This document shows, in pieces, positions 32,665 through 41,634 of a stretch of DNA of 64,000 bases. The DNA is from Paenibacillus roseus (GTDB lineage: Bacteria > Bacillota > Bacilli > Paenibacillales > Paenibacillaceae): NCBI RefSeq assembly GCF_016424485.1, contig NZ_JAELUP010000103.1:850782-914781 (forward strand), read 5' to 3'. Position numbers and translations under genes: made by a program. The notes under the pieces were generated by a model that made no database searches, was not told the DNA's origin, and saw only the letters and a program-made list of their open reading frames with translations. Each line of letters opens with the position of its first letter. The stretch's first letter is position 1.

Positions 32665-33354
32665 TTGGACATTATATTTCACGGACATTCGAGTGTACAG
32701 ATTACGTCAGGAAGCCATTCGCTTATTATCGATCCTTTCATTACTCATAATCCGCTGGCAAAAGTCAAGGTGGAGGACATTAAGGTACAGTATGTAGTCT
32801 TGACCCACGCGCATGAGGACCATATCGGAGATGCGGCTGCCATTGCCAAAAACAACGATGCGACAATTGTGTCTATGGTCGAACTGGCCAACTATTTCAG
32901 CTGGCAGGGCGTGAAGACACATGGGATGAACCTTGGGGGATCGCGAGAGTTTGAATTTGGACGACTGAAGCTGACACAGGCCTTCCATAGCTCGGGTGTA
33001 ACGCTTGACCAGGACAAGAACATTATGTACATGGGTATGCCAAGCGGTCTGCTGCTAACAATCGAAGGAAAGACGATTTACCATGCAGGCGATACGGCCC
33101 TGTTTGGCGATATGAAAATGTACGGCGAGCTGAACCGTATTGATCTGGCGTTTTTGCCGATCGGAGACAATTACACGATGGGACCGGACGATGCGTTGAT
33201 CGCGGCCAAATGGCTGCAGGCTGAGCTGACAGTACCGGTGCATTACAATACGTTTGATTTGCTCAAGCAGGACGGCCAGCTTTATGTGGACAGGCTGGCA
33301 GAGAACGGATTGAACGGGAAAGTCGTTCAGCCGGGTGAGTCATTTACGCTGTAA
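32665..33354 (+). CDS. metallo-beta-lactamase-fold hydrolase (UPF0173, YtkL-like)
   Basis: 229 residues, TTG start after AGGAGG. The metal-binding motif LTHAHEDHIGD, the HAGDTALFGD Asp and the late His of PVHYNTFDLL define the fold; N-terminal DIIFHGHSSVQI is typical of the UPF0173 family. It probably hydrolyses a small ester or phosphodiester. Substrate unknown. An alpha/beta hydrolase gene follows 17 bases later, probably in the same transcript. Confidence 0.9.
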   Translation: MDIIFHGHSSVQITSGSHSLIIDPFITHNPLAKVKVEDIKVQYVVLTHAHEDHIGDAAAIAKNNDATIVSMVELANYFSWQGVKTHGMNLGGSREFEFGRLKLTQAFHSSGVTLDQDKNIMYMGMPSGLLLTIEGKTIYHAGDTALFGDMKMYGELNRIDLAFLPIGDNYTMGPDDALIAAKWLQAELTVPVHYNTFDLLKQDGQLYVDRLAENGLNGKVVQPGESFTL

Positions 33355-33371
33355 TGGAGGGTGGATAGGCA

Positions 33372-34220
33372 ATGGGAGATGAACGTTCATTTCAATATGC
33401 GACAAATTCCGCAGAGACTAGAATTATTCGGGGCAACATTCATTATGCATCAGCAAATCAGCCGCAAGGGACAATTGTCATTATTCATGGTTTTAAAGGA
33501 TTCAAGGACTGGGGCATGTTCCCGTACGTAGCGGATCGGCTCTCTGCACAATACGATGTCATTCGATTCAATCTCTCACGCAATGGCGTAGGCGAATCTC
33601 TGACTGAATTTGACGAGCTGGAGCAGTTCGGCCGTCAGACGTTCAGCGGCGATCTTGAGGATCTGGGCGCTTTGCTGGAGCGGGTTCGGACGGGAAATCT
33701 TCCGTTGGAAGGACGGCAGCCAACTGCCGACCGACTTGTCCTTCTTGGACACAGCCGCGGGGGCGGGGAAGCGATTCTGTGGGCGCTCGATCACCCGGAC
33801 ACTGTTCACGGCGTCATCTCCTGGAACGGTTCGGTCCGGTTCACGGACATCTTCGGTGAAACGGGGCTGCAGGAAATACGGGAGCGGGGAATCGCGTATA
33901 CCCGGAATGCCAGAACAGGTCAGATGATGCCGCTGGAGCGGGTGATTGCCGACGATCTGGAGCAGAATAAGGCGCGTTTTCATATCACAGAGCGGATCAC
34001 GGAACTCAGGGTACCGCTTGCGCTCATCCAGGGGGATCAGGATTACCGCAGGCTGATCGAAGGCTCTGAACAACTTGTCGAGCGAAGACCGGATATTGAA
34101 TGGATTTCGATAGCGGGCGGCGATCATACCTACGGCGCGAAGCATCCGTTCCAGGGTACGACTCCAGCCCTTGATGCCGCGATCGAGGCGACGCTCAAGG
34201 CAGTTGGCGATATTCGATAA
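33372..34220 (+). CDS. alpha/beta hydrolase
   Basis: 282 residues. The nucleophile elbow LGHSRGGGEA gives the catalytic Ser. An oxyanion-side IHGFKGFKDWGMFPYVA follows the first strands, with the acid Asp in LIQGDQDYRRL and His in AGGDHTYGAKHPF. Dienelactone-hydrolase-like. It could be an esterase or peptidase-type enzyme. It ends at a strong terminator. Confidence 0.88.
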   Translation: MGDERSFQYATNSAETRIIRGNIHYASANQPQGTIVIIHGFKGFKDWGMFPYVADRLSAQYDVIRFNLSRNGVGESLTEFDELEQFGRQTFSGDLEDLGALLERVRTGNLPLEGRQPTADRLVLLGHSRGGGEAILWALDHPDTVHGVISWNGSVRFTDIFGETGLQEIRERGIAYTRNARTGQMMPLERVIADDLEQNKARFHITERITELRVPLALIQGDQDYRRLIEGSEQLVERRPDIEWISIAGGDHTYGAKHPFQGTTPALDAAIEATLKAVGDIR

Positions 34221-34242
34221 ATTTCAAGTTTATATGGTTAGG

Positions 34243-34289
34243 AAATCGACCACTTGTGCCCGTGATGCGGGCAGGTGGTCGATTTTTTT
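34243..34289 (+). terminator. terminator
   Basis: AAATCGACCAC pairs with GTGGTCGATTT, with an inner GCCCG/CGGGC stem and TTTTTTT. Confidence 0.85.
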
Positions 34290-34322
34290 GATTGGATAAA
34301 TAGCTGCTATTGCTCGTCAAGC

Positions 34323-34348
34323 ACGGCAAAGCCGTCTGTGCTTGTCCC
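34323..34348 (+). repeat. dispersed repeat core, copy D (partial)
   Basis: ACGGCAAAGCCGT followed by CTGTGCTTGTCC, the palindromic core and right arm of the repeat seen at 3569, 17593 and 59548. It lies right after the TetR gene stop. Confidence 0.45.
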
Positions 34349-34969
34349 TTACTTCTCTCCGCTGTTTTCCCCGTTAAGCCCCATTGAGGTATACACGCCA
34401 AGCACCGATAGCCGGGTAAGCTGCAGAGCCATATAGTGCGGAGAGTATATCATATTTTGGGACAGCCATTTCTCAATGATGCCTTGCGTCGAATAGCTGA
34501 TGTAGTCCAGCAAAATATCGAGCGGAATGAGCAGTTTTTGATCCCTGCTAATTGTGGCGCTCCGCGAATAAAAGCTGTCGCGAATGACCTCTAGCATTTT
34601 GGAGGTATAAAATGACGACGGCATTTTGCCCAACATTACGCGATAAAATGTTTCATGGGCAGCCAGGTGTTCAAAAAGCGCGACAAAATAAGGATCAGGC
34701 GTATCGAAATCAGGACGGTAGGTATTCGTGTAGCTGAGTGACAGTTCGCTAAGCACGGATAATTTCTCTTCGACAATTTTTTGCAACAACTCCTCCTTAT
34801 CGACATAATGGGCGTAAAAGGTCGAACGGTTCACATTAGCCCGCTCTGTAATATCCCGGATAATAATGTCCTTGTATTCCTTTTCCTTGCAAAGAAACAA
34901 AAACGCTTCCACGATCATTTGCTGAGTGCGGCGAACCCGTCGATCGGCCTGCATATGGGATCCAGTCAT
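34349..34969 (-). CDS. TetR/AcrR-family regulator
   Basis: 206 residues with GGAGGG upstream. The N-terminal helix-turn-helix domain is RRTQQMIVEAFLFLCKEKEYKDIIIRDITERANVNRSTFYAHYVDKEELLQKI. The C-terminal ligand domain is divergent. It is divergently placed from the HpaB-type monooxygenase at 35247, whose leader holds a palindrome (35196-35219). It probably represses that gene in response to the substrate. Confidence 0.9.
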   Translation of the reverse strand: MTGSHMQADRRVRRTQQMIVEAFLFLCKEKEYKDIIIRDITERANVNRSTFYAHYVDKEELLQKIVEEKLSVLSELSLSYTNTYRPDFDTPDPYFVALFEHLAAHETFYRVMLGKMPSSFYTSKMLEVIRDSFYSRSATISRDQKLLIPLDILLDYISYSTQGIIEKWLSQNMIYSPHYMALQLTRLSVLGVYTSMGLNGENSGEK

Positions 34970-35195
34970 TTTGATTCCCTCCTAGTAAACATCATATGAG
35001 ATAATAATGTCGGATAAACAACAAAACAAAGGTAAAAACTCTCTCTTACATCCGCCTACACCTAAAAACGTAACGTATGATTATGTTCAGGTATTCAGAC
35101 AAATAGACTAGGCTCTGTTGGTTATACGGCAAAATATGAAATATTGATTGTTGCATCCGGTAGATTAATAGCTATGATAATAAATAAATTATATA

Positions 35196-35219
35196 AAATC
35201 AATCGGAATTAATTGATTT
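35196..35219. promoter_or_regulatory. palindrome, candidate TetR operator
   Basis: AAATCAAT and ATTGATTT form perfect 8-bp arms around CGGAATTA, with outer ATAAAATC/GATTTTAT flanks. It lies downstream of a TTGCAT-16-TATGAT promoter and just before the ribosome binding site of the HpaB-type gene. Confidence 0.5.
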
Positions 35220-35246
35220 GATTTTATGAGGGAGGTTCAACACATT

Positions 35247-36704
35247 TTGAGAGGAGAAAAGTTTCTCCGCAGTTTGAATGACGGGCGCAGCGTATGGCTC
35301 GAAGGGAAAAAGGTAGAGCACATTGCAGAACACTCGGCCTTCAAAGGGACGCTGGAGACCATTCGGGGACTGTTCGATACGTTGGATGACCCAGGATTAA
35401 GAGATACAGTTGGATTTAAAGTTGAGGGCCGTGACAGTTATGCTCATAGTTCCTTTCTTGTTCCATATACGCAGGAACAGCTTGCCCGCCGAAGTAAATC
35501 GTTCAGCTATTGGTCCAATGAAACGCATGGCATGATGAGCCGGCTCTCGGACTATGCCAGATCGATTATTACAGGCTGGTATGCGGCACGGGGACAGCTC
35601 AAAGCGCTCGACCCGCATTTTGAAAGCAAAATTACCTCCTATTACGAAAATGCCAGAGACAATGATCTATTTTTGACAACTGCCATTATCGATCCGCAAA
35701 TCGATCGTTCCAGCAACCTGAGTGACAGCCGTATCGCCGAGCGCTTCCTGCATGTAGTGAGGGAGACGGAAGAAGGCATCGTCGTTAGAGGGGCGAAAAT
35801 GATTGCGACAGGGGCGCCTTATACACATGATTTTGTGATCTTCTCATTCCTGAAGTTCGATGCCAAGGACGCCAAGCACGCACATGTGCTGATCGTACCG
35901 GCGAATTCGCCCGGATTGCATATTGTGTGTCGCGAGTCCTTTGCTGACGGCAGCGAGCACAACCATCCGCTTAGTTCCAAATATGATGAGATGGATGCCG
36001 TTCTGTTCTTTGATGATGTGCTGATCCCGTGGGAGAGAGTGCTGCTGTACGGGGACTCGGAGAAGGTGCTTGCGCTGCGGGCGAATAAAACAGCCAATGC
36101 TCTCGCCTTTCACCAGAATGTCGTCCGGTTCGTGGCTAAACTGGAATTTGTCACAGGCGTTTCCATGGCGATTTCGGAGTCGATTGGCGTGACCGGCTTT
36201 CTTCATATTCAGGAGAAGCTGGGCGAGCTTATCGGACAAATTGATATTATTAAAGCATTGATTATCGCTTCCGAGACACAGGGCAAACACGATGAATCGG
36301 GCGTATACGTTCCAGAGCTGTCTTATATCCATACCGCCCGCAATATTGGCACCAAGTTTTACCCGCGGGCAATCGAGATTTTGCAGCAGGTGGGAGGGGG
36401 CGGATTCGTTCAGGCGCCTTCCGGCATAGAGGACTTCTACGGGCCGATTTCTAAGCTGATGCATCTCTACTTTGAAGGGGCATCGGTTAGCGCGGAGAAG
36501 AAAGTGCAACTGCTCAAACTTGCCTGGGATTTGGTCGGCAGTCCGCTAGGATCCCGGCATGAGTTGTATGAACGCTTCTATGCGGGTGATCCGGTGCGGG
36601 CTTTTGCCAACCAATATGTCGAATTTGACAAAGAACGCCTAATTGATCCGATCTGGAAGCTGCTGAAGGATACAAGCAAGAGTGGTCCGATAGCCGTGAA
36701 ATAA
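35247..36704 (+). CDS. HpaB-type flavin-dependent monooxygenase (4-hydroxyphenylacetate 3-hydroxylase family), copy 1
   Basis: 485 residues from TTG 35247; GGGAGG lies 10 bases upstream, while the ATG at 35226 precedes it. The acyl-CoA-dehydrogenase-like HpaB fold runs the full length: RGEKFLRSLNDGRSVWLEG, DPQIDRSSN, HPLSSKYDEMDAVLFFDDVLIPWERVLLYGD, and ARNIGTKFYPRAIEILQQVGGGG. HpaB enzymes use FADH2 from a separate reductase to hydroxylate phenolic or other substrates. No reductase is adjacent. ssuD follows after 51 bases, so the substrate may be a sulfur compound rather than hydroxyphenylacetate. A paralogue with the same ending (LAWDLVGS-x-LG) lies at 55455. Confidence 0.9.
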   Translation: MRGEKFLRSLNDGRSVWLEGKKVEHIAEHSAFKGTLETIRGLFDTLDDPGLRDTVGFKVEGRDSYAHSSFLVPYTQEQLARRSKSFSYWSNETHGMMSRLSDYARSIITGWYAARGQLKALDPHFESKITSYYENARDNDLFLTTAIIDPQIDRSSNLSDSRIAERFLHVVRETEEGIVVRGAKMIATGAPYTHDFVIFSFLKFDAKDAKHAHVLIVPANSPGLHIVCRESFADGSEHNHPLSSKYDEMDAVLFFDDVLIPWERVLLYGDSEKVLALRANKTANALAFHQNVVRFVAKLEFVTGVSMAISESIGVTGFLHIQEKLGELIGQIDIIKALIIASETQGKHDESGVYVPELSYIHTARNIGTKFYPRAIEILQQVGGGGFVQAPSGIEDFYGPISKLMHLYFEGASVSAEKKVQLLKLAWDLVGSPLGSRHELYERFYAGDPVRAFANQYVEFDKERLIDPIWKLLKDTSKSGPIAVK

Positions 36705-36755
36705 TATGACATATACGGTTCCAAAAGGAACTCGGAGAGAAGAGAGGGAAATCGC

Positions 36756-37895
36756 ATGGAGCTGTTTTGGTTCATCCCGACCCATGGGGACGGGCGATAT
36801 TTGGGAACAAGGGAAGGCGCGCGGGCGGTCAGCTACAACTATTGCAAGCAAATCGCCCAGGCGGCTGATGAATTGGGATTCAGCGGGGTATTGCTGCCGA
36901 CAGGGAAGTCCTGTGAAGATGCCTGGATTGTAGCCTCAACACTTGTACCGGTGACGGAAAAATTAAAATTTCTGGTCGCAGTTCGACCGGGTCTCACTAC
37001 CCCGACGATTTCGGCAAGGATGACGGCCACGCTGGACCGGTTTTCCAAGGGCAGACTGCTCATTAACGTAGTTACCGGGGGCGACCCGGTGGAACTGGCC
37101 GGAGATGGCTTGTTCCTGAACCATGATGAACGTTATGAGCTGACGGACGAGTTTTTAACCATATGGCGCAGAGAACTGTCAGGAGAACAAGTGGACTACT
37201 CAGGCAAGCATCTCCAAGTGGAAGGCGGAACCGTACTCTATCCGACTATTCAGAAGCCGTATCCGCCGCTTTATTTTGGGGGATCATCGGACGCGGCCAT
37301 GGACGTTGCAGCTGACCATATCGATGTCTACTTGACCTGGGGCGAACCGCCAAGCCAGGTGGAGCAGAAAATCGAGCGCATGCGCAAGCTCGCCGCACAA
37401 AAAGGCCGCACGCTGAAATTTGGAATTCGGCTGCATGTCATCGTCCGAGAGACGGAAGAGGAAGCATGGCAAGCTGCAGATGAACTGATTGCCCACCTGG
37501 ATGAGGAGACGATTGCCTCGGCCCAGCAGATTTTTGCCAGAATGGATTCCGAAGGGCAAAGACGGATGTCGGAGCTTCATAAGGGAGATCGGTCCAAGTT
37601 GGAAATCAGCCCTAATCTGTGGGCAGGCATCGGCCTTGTCCGGGGGGGAGCGGGCACCGCTCTTGTAGGCAGTCCGGACAATGTGGCGGCCCGGATGAAG
37701 GAGTATGCGGACCTTGGCATTGAAACCTTTATTCTATCCGGTTATCCGCATCTGGAGGAAGCATACCGGACAGCGGAACTGCTGTTTCCTAAGCTCCCGC
37801 TTGGAAAGTCGGATAAAAACGAAGATCCGGCTTTTATCAGCCCGTTCGGAGAAATGATTGCCAGCAACAAGATTCCAGTCTATAAAAGCAAGTAA
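36756..37895 (+). CDS. ssuD: FMNH2-dependent alkanesulfonate monooxygenase
   Basis: 379 residues, LLM (bacterial-luciferase-like) family. It cleaves the C-S bond of alkanesulfonates to an aldehyde and sulfite. Matches SsuD throughout: LFWFIPTHGDGRYLGT, GVLLPTGKSCEDAWIVAS (active-site Cys), LINVVTGGDPVELAGDG, LYFGGSSDAAMDVAADHIDVYLTWGEPP. No SsuE reductase or SsuABC importer is adjacent. It is probably co-transcribed with the HpaB-type gene, ending at a terminator 20 bases later. Confidence 0.94.
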   Translation: MELFWFIPTHGDGRYLGTREGARAVSYNYCKQIAQAADELGFSGVLLPTGKSCEDAWIVASTLVPVTEKLKFLVAVRPGLTTPTISARMTATLDRFSKGRLLINVVTGGDPVELAGDGLFLNHDERYELTDEFLTIWRRELSGEQVDYSGKHLQVEGGTVLYPTIQKPYPPLYFGGSSDAAMDVAADHIDVYLTWGEPPSQVEQKIERMRKLAAQKGRTLKFGIRLHVIVRETEEEAWQAADELIAHLDEETIASAQQIFARMDSEGQRRMSELHKGDRSKLEISPNLWAGIGLVRGGAGTALVGSPDNVAARMKEYADLGIETFILSGYPHLEEAYRTAELLFPKLPLGKSDKNEDPAFISPFGEMIASNKIPVYKSK

Positions 37896-37918
37896 CGGAT
37901 TTTGGAAATTAGTATGGT

Positions 37919-37986
37919 GGGGTTGTTCATTTGAAGCCGTGAAGTAACATGCGGCGGATAAGGGACAACCTTTTTTACGATTATCT
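37919..37986 (+). terminator. terminator after ssuD
   Basis: GGTTGT pairs with ACAACC across a long loop and is followed by TTTTTT. Confidence 0.55.
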
Positions 37987-38100
37987 TTGCTTGCAGGCAG
38001 GACTGAGCGATTCATTGGCGTATTAAGTTTGAAGACATAAAAAGGTGTGTACAATGCTAACAAGGCCAATTATTCATCTTTTTTGCAAAAGGAGGGGATT

Positions 38101-39237
38101 ATGATAGTGATTGCAACATTCTGGATAATCGCCGGTTGGCTGTGCGGCTGGATGCTGCTGCTCTCCATGCGTCTTCTCAAGCCGCCGGAACGTTATCCTG
38201 TGCAGATTGGGCAGCAGAGCGGCATGGGGAAGGATTATATGTTGACGTTGCCCGCAATGTCGGTTGTGATACCCGCCCGGAATGCGCCCGACAAAATCGG
38301 GGCGCTGTTGTCCTCGCTTGCGAAGCAGACGCTGCGTCCTGCGGAAATGATTGTCGTTGTCGACGCCGCCGAAGATGAGACTGCCATTATTGCAGCAGCC
38401 TCGGGCGCATCCGTGGTGACCGCTGGGGAATCGCCGGAAGGCTGGGCAGACAAAAGCTGGGCATGCTGGCGCGGAGCCCATGCTGCCAAAGGGGAGGTGC
38501 TGGTCTTCCTTGATGCAGATACTGTGCTGGAGGCGGATGGGCTGGAGAGGCTTGGGCTGGCGTTCCAAGAGAAGGGCGGTTTTTTGTCCGTACAGCCTTA
38601 TCACTGGATGAAGCGGGCTTATGAACGATTGTCCGCCTTCTTTAATCTGATTGTCGTGTTTTCCGTTGGCAGTGGGCAGGAAGGCGGCGCTTTCGGTCCC
38701 TGCGTTGTGTGCGGAAGGGAAATGTACATGGATGCCGGCGGTCATCAAGCGGTGAGCGGTGAAGCGCTGGAAAACTATCATTTGGGCATCGTATTCAAGC
38801 GGCAAGGGATGCAAGTCTCAAACCGGCTGGGCAGGGGATTGATCGCTTCCAGGATGTTTCCTGACGGATTGACCGGACTGATTGGCGGCTCGCGCAATAG
38901 TTTTTCCGGAGGGATTTTCGCAACTTCTCCGATCAAGCTGATGGCAATCAGCATATGGATTGCGGGGGCCGTATCAGCAGTAACGCAATGGCTGGCTATT
39001 GGTGCCGACCCTTCTGGTCCGGCTGTCCTTGCAGGCGCGCTTTTTTATCTTGCGTATGCGATTCAGATTGTGATGATGCTCAGATATGCTGGAAATTTCA
39101 GCTTTGCCGGGCTGCTGTTCCCGCTCCCGCTGTTGGTGTTCCTGCTTGCATTCATCCTCTTGGTCTATCGAACCTTTGCCCGCGGCAGAGGCAATTGGAA
39201 AGGCAGCAGGTCAGGTCCTGCAGGACAAGCGGAATAA
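38101..39237 (+). CDS. family 2 glycosyltransferase, CrtQ-like
   Basis: 378 residues from ATG 38101 (AAAGGAGG upstream; ATG 38047 has none). One N-terminal membrane helix, then the GT-A domain. SVVIPARNAPDKI opens it, GWADKSWACWRGA follows and FLDADTVLE supplies the DxD metal site. Three to four C-terminal helices follow. The GWADKSWA block and helix pattern match the diaponeurosporenoate glucosyltransferase CrtQ family. Other carotenoid genes are not in the window, so the acceptor is uncertain. Confidence 0.85.
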   Translation: MIVIATFWIIAGWLCGWMLLLSMRLLKPPERYPVQIGQQSGMGKDYMLTLPAMSVVIPARNAPDKIGALLSSLAKQTLRPAEMIVVVDAAEDETAIIAAASGASVVTAGESPEGWADKSWACWRGAHAAKGEVLVFLDADTVLEADGLERLGLAFQEKGGFLSVQPYHWMKRAYERLSAFFNLIVVFSVGSGQEGGAFGPCVVCGREMYMDAGGHQAVSGEALENYHLGIVFKRQGMQVSNRLGRGLIASRMFPDGLTGLIGGSRNSFSGGIFATSPIKLMAISIWIAGAVSAVTQWLAIGADPSGPAVLAGALFYLAYAIQIVMMLRYAGNFSFAGLLFPLPLLVFLLAFILLVYRTFARGRGNWKGSRSGPAGQAE

Positions 39238-39259
39238 GCGGCAGTTTGCTAAATGTACA

Positions 39260-39370
39260 TTTACAAGGATAGTCAAAATGTTTTATAATGCTTATTAATG
39301 AAGGAACGGAAAATTTAATACGATTTCATTTTGGAGGAGCCTGTCACAGCGGGCTTCTCTTTGTCTTTTT
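39260..39370 (+). promoter_or_regulatory. promoter and leader terminator of the antiporter gene
   Basis: TTTACA (39260-39265), 18-base spacer, TATAAT (39284-39289). About 40 bases into the leader an imperfect hairpin (GGAGGAGCC ... GGCTTCTC, 39333-39358) is followed by T-rich sequence. It could be an attenuator rather than an end-of-gene terminator, because it lies after this promoter. Confidence 0.45.
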
Positions 39371-39437
39371 CGGGTGTTTTCCGTGCTCGTGAGAGAAGCT
39401 TTGTGGTCGTGCATGTCCAATGAAGAGGAGAGAGCGG

Positions 39438-40592
39438 ATGGAATTTATTTGGTATCTGATGTTGATTTTGTTGTCCACGAAGCTGGCGGGAGATTTGGCG
39501 GTTCGTCTCGGTCAGCCAGCGGTGCTGGGCAAGCTGTTAATCGGGATCGTACTTGGTCCGGCGGTGCTCGGCTGGGTGCAGGAGGGAAGTTTCATCTATC
39601 AATTTGCTGAAATTGGCGTGCTGCTGCTCATGTTTATTGCAGGCCTTGAAACCGATCTGGAGCAACTGAAGCAGAACTGGAAGTCTGCATTTGCCGTTGC
39701 GATAGGCGGTATTATTTTACCATTCGTCGGGGGTTACAGCAGTGCGATTGGCTTTGGCTTTGACCAGCATCACGCTTTGTTCTTCGGCATTATATTCTGT
39801 GCGACATCCGTAAGCATATCCGTTCAAGTGTTGAAGGAAATGAACCAGCTCGGTTCCCGGGAAGGGACAACCATTCTGGGTGCTGCTGTAGTAGACGATG
39901 TACTGGTTGTCGTTCTGTTAGCCGTGTTGATGAGTCTGATGGGCACTGGCGGCGATATTTCACTGGGCTTGCTGATCGGCAAAAAGCTTATTTTCTTCGT
40001 CGTTATTATAATCGCAGGCTGGCTGATTGTCCCGAGGCTGATGAAGTGGCTCGCACCGCTGCGAGTGACAGAGGCTGTCGCAAGTACAGCGCTGATCGTA
40101 TGCTTTGGGTTTGCTTATTTTGCCGAATGGCTGAATATGGCGGGGATTATCGGGGCGTTCGCAGCGGGAATCGCAGTTGGGCAAACCGCGTACAAGCATA
40201 CCGTGGAAAGCAAGATAGAGCCGATCGCATATGCGGTGTTTGTTCCCGTCTTTTTTGTCAGCATCGGACTGAATGTAACCTTTGTTGGAATTGGCAGCCA
40301 GATTGGTTTCGTGATTCTAATTACAATTGTAGCGATCATTACCAAGCTTGTCGGGGGCGGACTTGGAGCCAGATTGACCGGGTTTGGGGCTCGTTCTTCT
40401 CTGGTGATCGGGGCCGGCATGGTGTCCAGGGGAGAGGTTGCCCTGATCATTGCCGCCACCGGATTGCAGAGCGGTCTGCTGCTGCCCGAATATTTCACAT
40501 CAATCATCCTGATGATAATTGCCACAACGCTGGTCACGCCGCCGCTGCTGAAAGCATTATTCCCGAGAAAGCAAGCATCAAGCTCATCTTAA
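39438..40592 (+). CDS. CPA2 cation/proton antiporter (KefB/NapA-like)
   Basis: 384 residues from ATG 39438 after GAGGAGAG. Twelve or so helices, beginning FIWYLMLILLSTKLAGDLAVRLGQPAVLGKLLIGIVLGPAVLGWV. The ion-binding Asp pair appears as GAAVVDDVLVVVLLA. No C-terminal TrkA domain, so it is probably a Na+/H+ or K+/H+ antiporter rather than a glutathione-gated KefB. A GG-rich stretch (MVSRGEVALIIAATGL) is the expected second half signature. Confidence 0.9.
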   Translation: MEFIWYLMLILLSTKLAGDLAVRLGQPAVLGKLLIGIVLGPAVLGWVQEGSFIYQFAEIGVLLLMFIAGLETDLEQLKQNWKSAFAVAIGGIILPFVGGYSSAIGFGFDQHHALFFGIIFCATSVSISVQVLKEMNQLGSREGTTILGAAVVDDVLVVVLLAVLMSLMGTGGDISLGLLIGKKLIFFVVIIIAGWLIVPRLMKWLAPLRVTEAVASTALIVCFGFAYFAEWLNMAGIIGAFAAGIAVGQTAYKHTVESKIEPIAYAVFVPVFFVSIGLNVTFVGIGSQIGFVILITIVAIITKLVGGGLGARLTGFGARSSLVIGAGMVSRGEVALIIAATGLQSGLLLPEYFTSIILMIIATTLVTPPLLKALFPRKQASSSS

Positions 40593-40689
40593 AAGGATAT
40601 CCGCTTCACTTGACGGCGATTTGCCGCATACAATAGCCCATAACCATAGGTTGATACCTATAATTCAATTGAAGGGCAGGGCTAAAAGC

Positions 40690-41403
40690 ATGGCAACTTC
40701 TTATATGGATTACACATCGCCGTCCGTGCGGTTTAACTATGATTTGAGCAACAATCCGCTGTATAAAAAAGATGATCGAAACTATATCAATGAATTGTCG
40801 ATCAAGCAGTTAAATACGCTGGGCAATACCTCGTTGCTCGATATATTTCTAAGCGAAGGCAATGTTATTGAACCGCATTACCATCAGAATGCCTCGGAAC
40901 TCGTATATTGCATTTCCGGCGCTGCGGTCGTCTCTCTTATTAACCCGTTTACGAATGAATTGCTCAGTTATTCCATTCGGCCTGGGCAGGTGGCCAATGT
41001 GCCCCAAGGCTGGTGGCATTATGAGGTAGCTACAACGGATCATACGCATCTGCTTGCGATATTTGACGCTCCTGTCCCGGAGGTTATACTGGGCTCCGAT
41101 ATTTTGCGCCTGACCCCCGCCAATGTGCTGGCTCACTCCTACTGCCTGAATGAAAAAGAGGTAGAGGAAACGCTTGCCCCGATCAAGCAATCCGTGTTTA
41201 TTGGACCGCCTGCAGGCTGCAAGCAAAATCAGACCCGGGCTCTAAATGCTGCCGCATACGATATCTACCCCGGCTATAATCGCCATATTGCACCGAATCC
41301 GGCCTATTTCAATTCGGGATATGACATCTCGCAGGGCGGCTATACGTATCCATATCCCCAGCGTCCTGTTATCGGAAACGGCGGCCGTGTTCCGCTTTAT
41401 TAA
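40690..41403 (+). CDS. cupin protein with Tyr/Pro/Gly-rich tail
   Basis: 237 residues from ATG 40690 (AGGGCAGGG upstream). A single germin-like cupin in residues about 35-135: metal-site motif 1 EPHYHQNASELVYCISG and motif 2 PGQVANVPQGWWHYEV. The last about 50 residues are Tyr-, Pro-, Asn- and Gly-rich (YPGYNRHIAPNPAYFNSGY, YTYPYPQRPVIG), like spore-coat or surface proteins. I infer a metal-dependent or structural protein of the spore surface. It forms a single-gene unit. Confidence 0.8.
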   Translation: MATSYMDYTSPSVRFNYDLSNNPLYKKDDRNYINELSIKQLNTLGNTSLLDIFLSEGNVIEPHYHQNASELVYCISGAAVVSLINPFTNELLSYSIRPGQVANVPQGWWHYEVATTDHTHLLAIFDAPVPEVILGSDILRLTPANVLAHSYCLNEKEVEETLAPIKQSVFIGPPAGCKQNQTRALNAAAYDIYPGYNRHIAPNPAYFNSGYDISQGGYTYPYPQRPVIGNGGRVPLY

Positions 41404-41433
41404 GGTTTTTTGCAAGGTTATGCTGAAAAATAC

Positions 41434-41563
41434 TTCACATATTTTAAAAATGGTGTATAGTAATAATAATACTATTCCTATGAAATTAATATGCTTTTAA
41501 ACCGTTGAATGTCGACCGGACAAACGGAGGCGAGCAATCTTGTTTTGCTACGCCTCTCTTTTT
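41434..41563 (+). promoter_or_regulatory. promoter and leader terminator of the LysR gene
   Basis: TTCACA (41434-41439), 16-base spacer, TATAGT (41456-41461). Then GAGGCGAGC (41527-41535) pairs with GCTACGCCTC (41547-41556) followed by TCTTTTT. The terminator sits inside the leader, so LysR expression may be attenuated. Confidence 0.45.
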
Positions 41564-41634
41564 ACAACAGGGGCTGTCGCTGGAAAGTAGGGCGGGAGCT
41601 TCTTCTATATATGAAAACGAACGGAGGAGCAGCA

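Noticed and set aside
38074..38814. 246-codon minus-strand frame inside the glycosyltransferase gene
   Set aside because: Antisense shadow with His/Pro/Gln-rich low-information sequence; the plus-strand gene has clear motifs.
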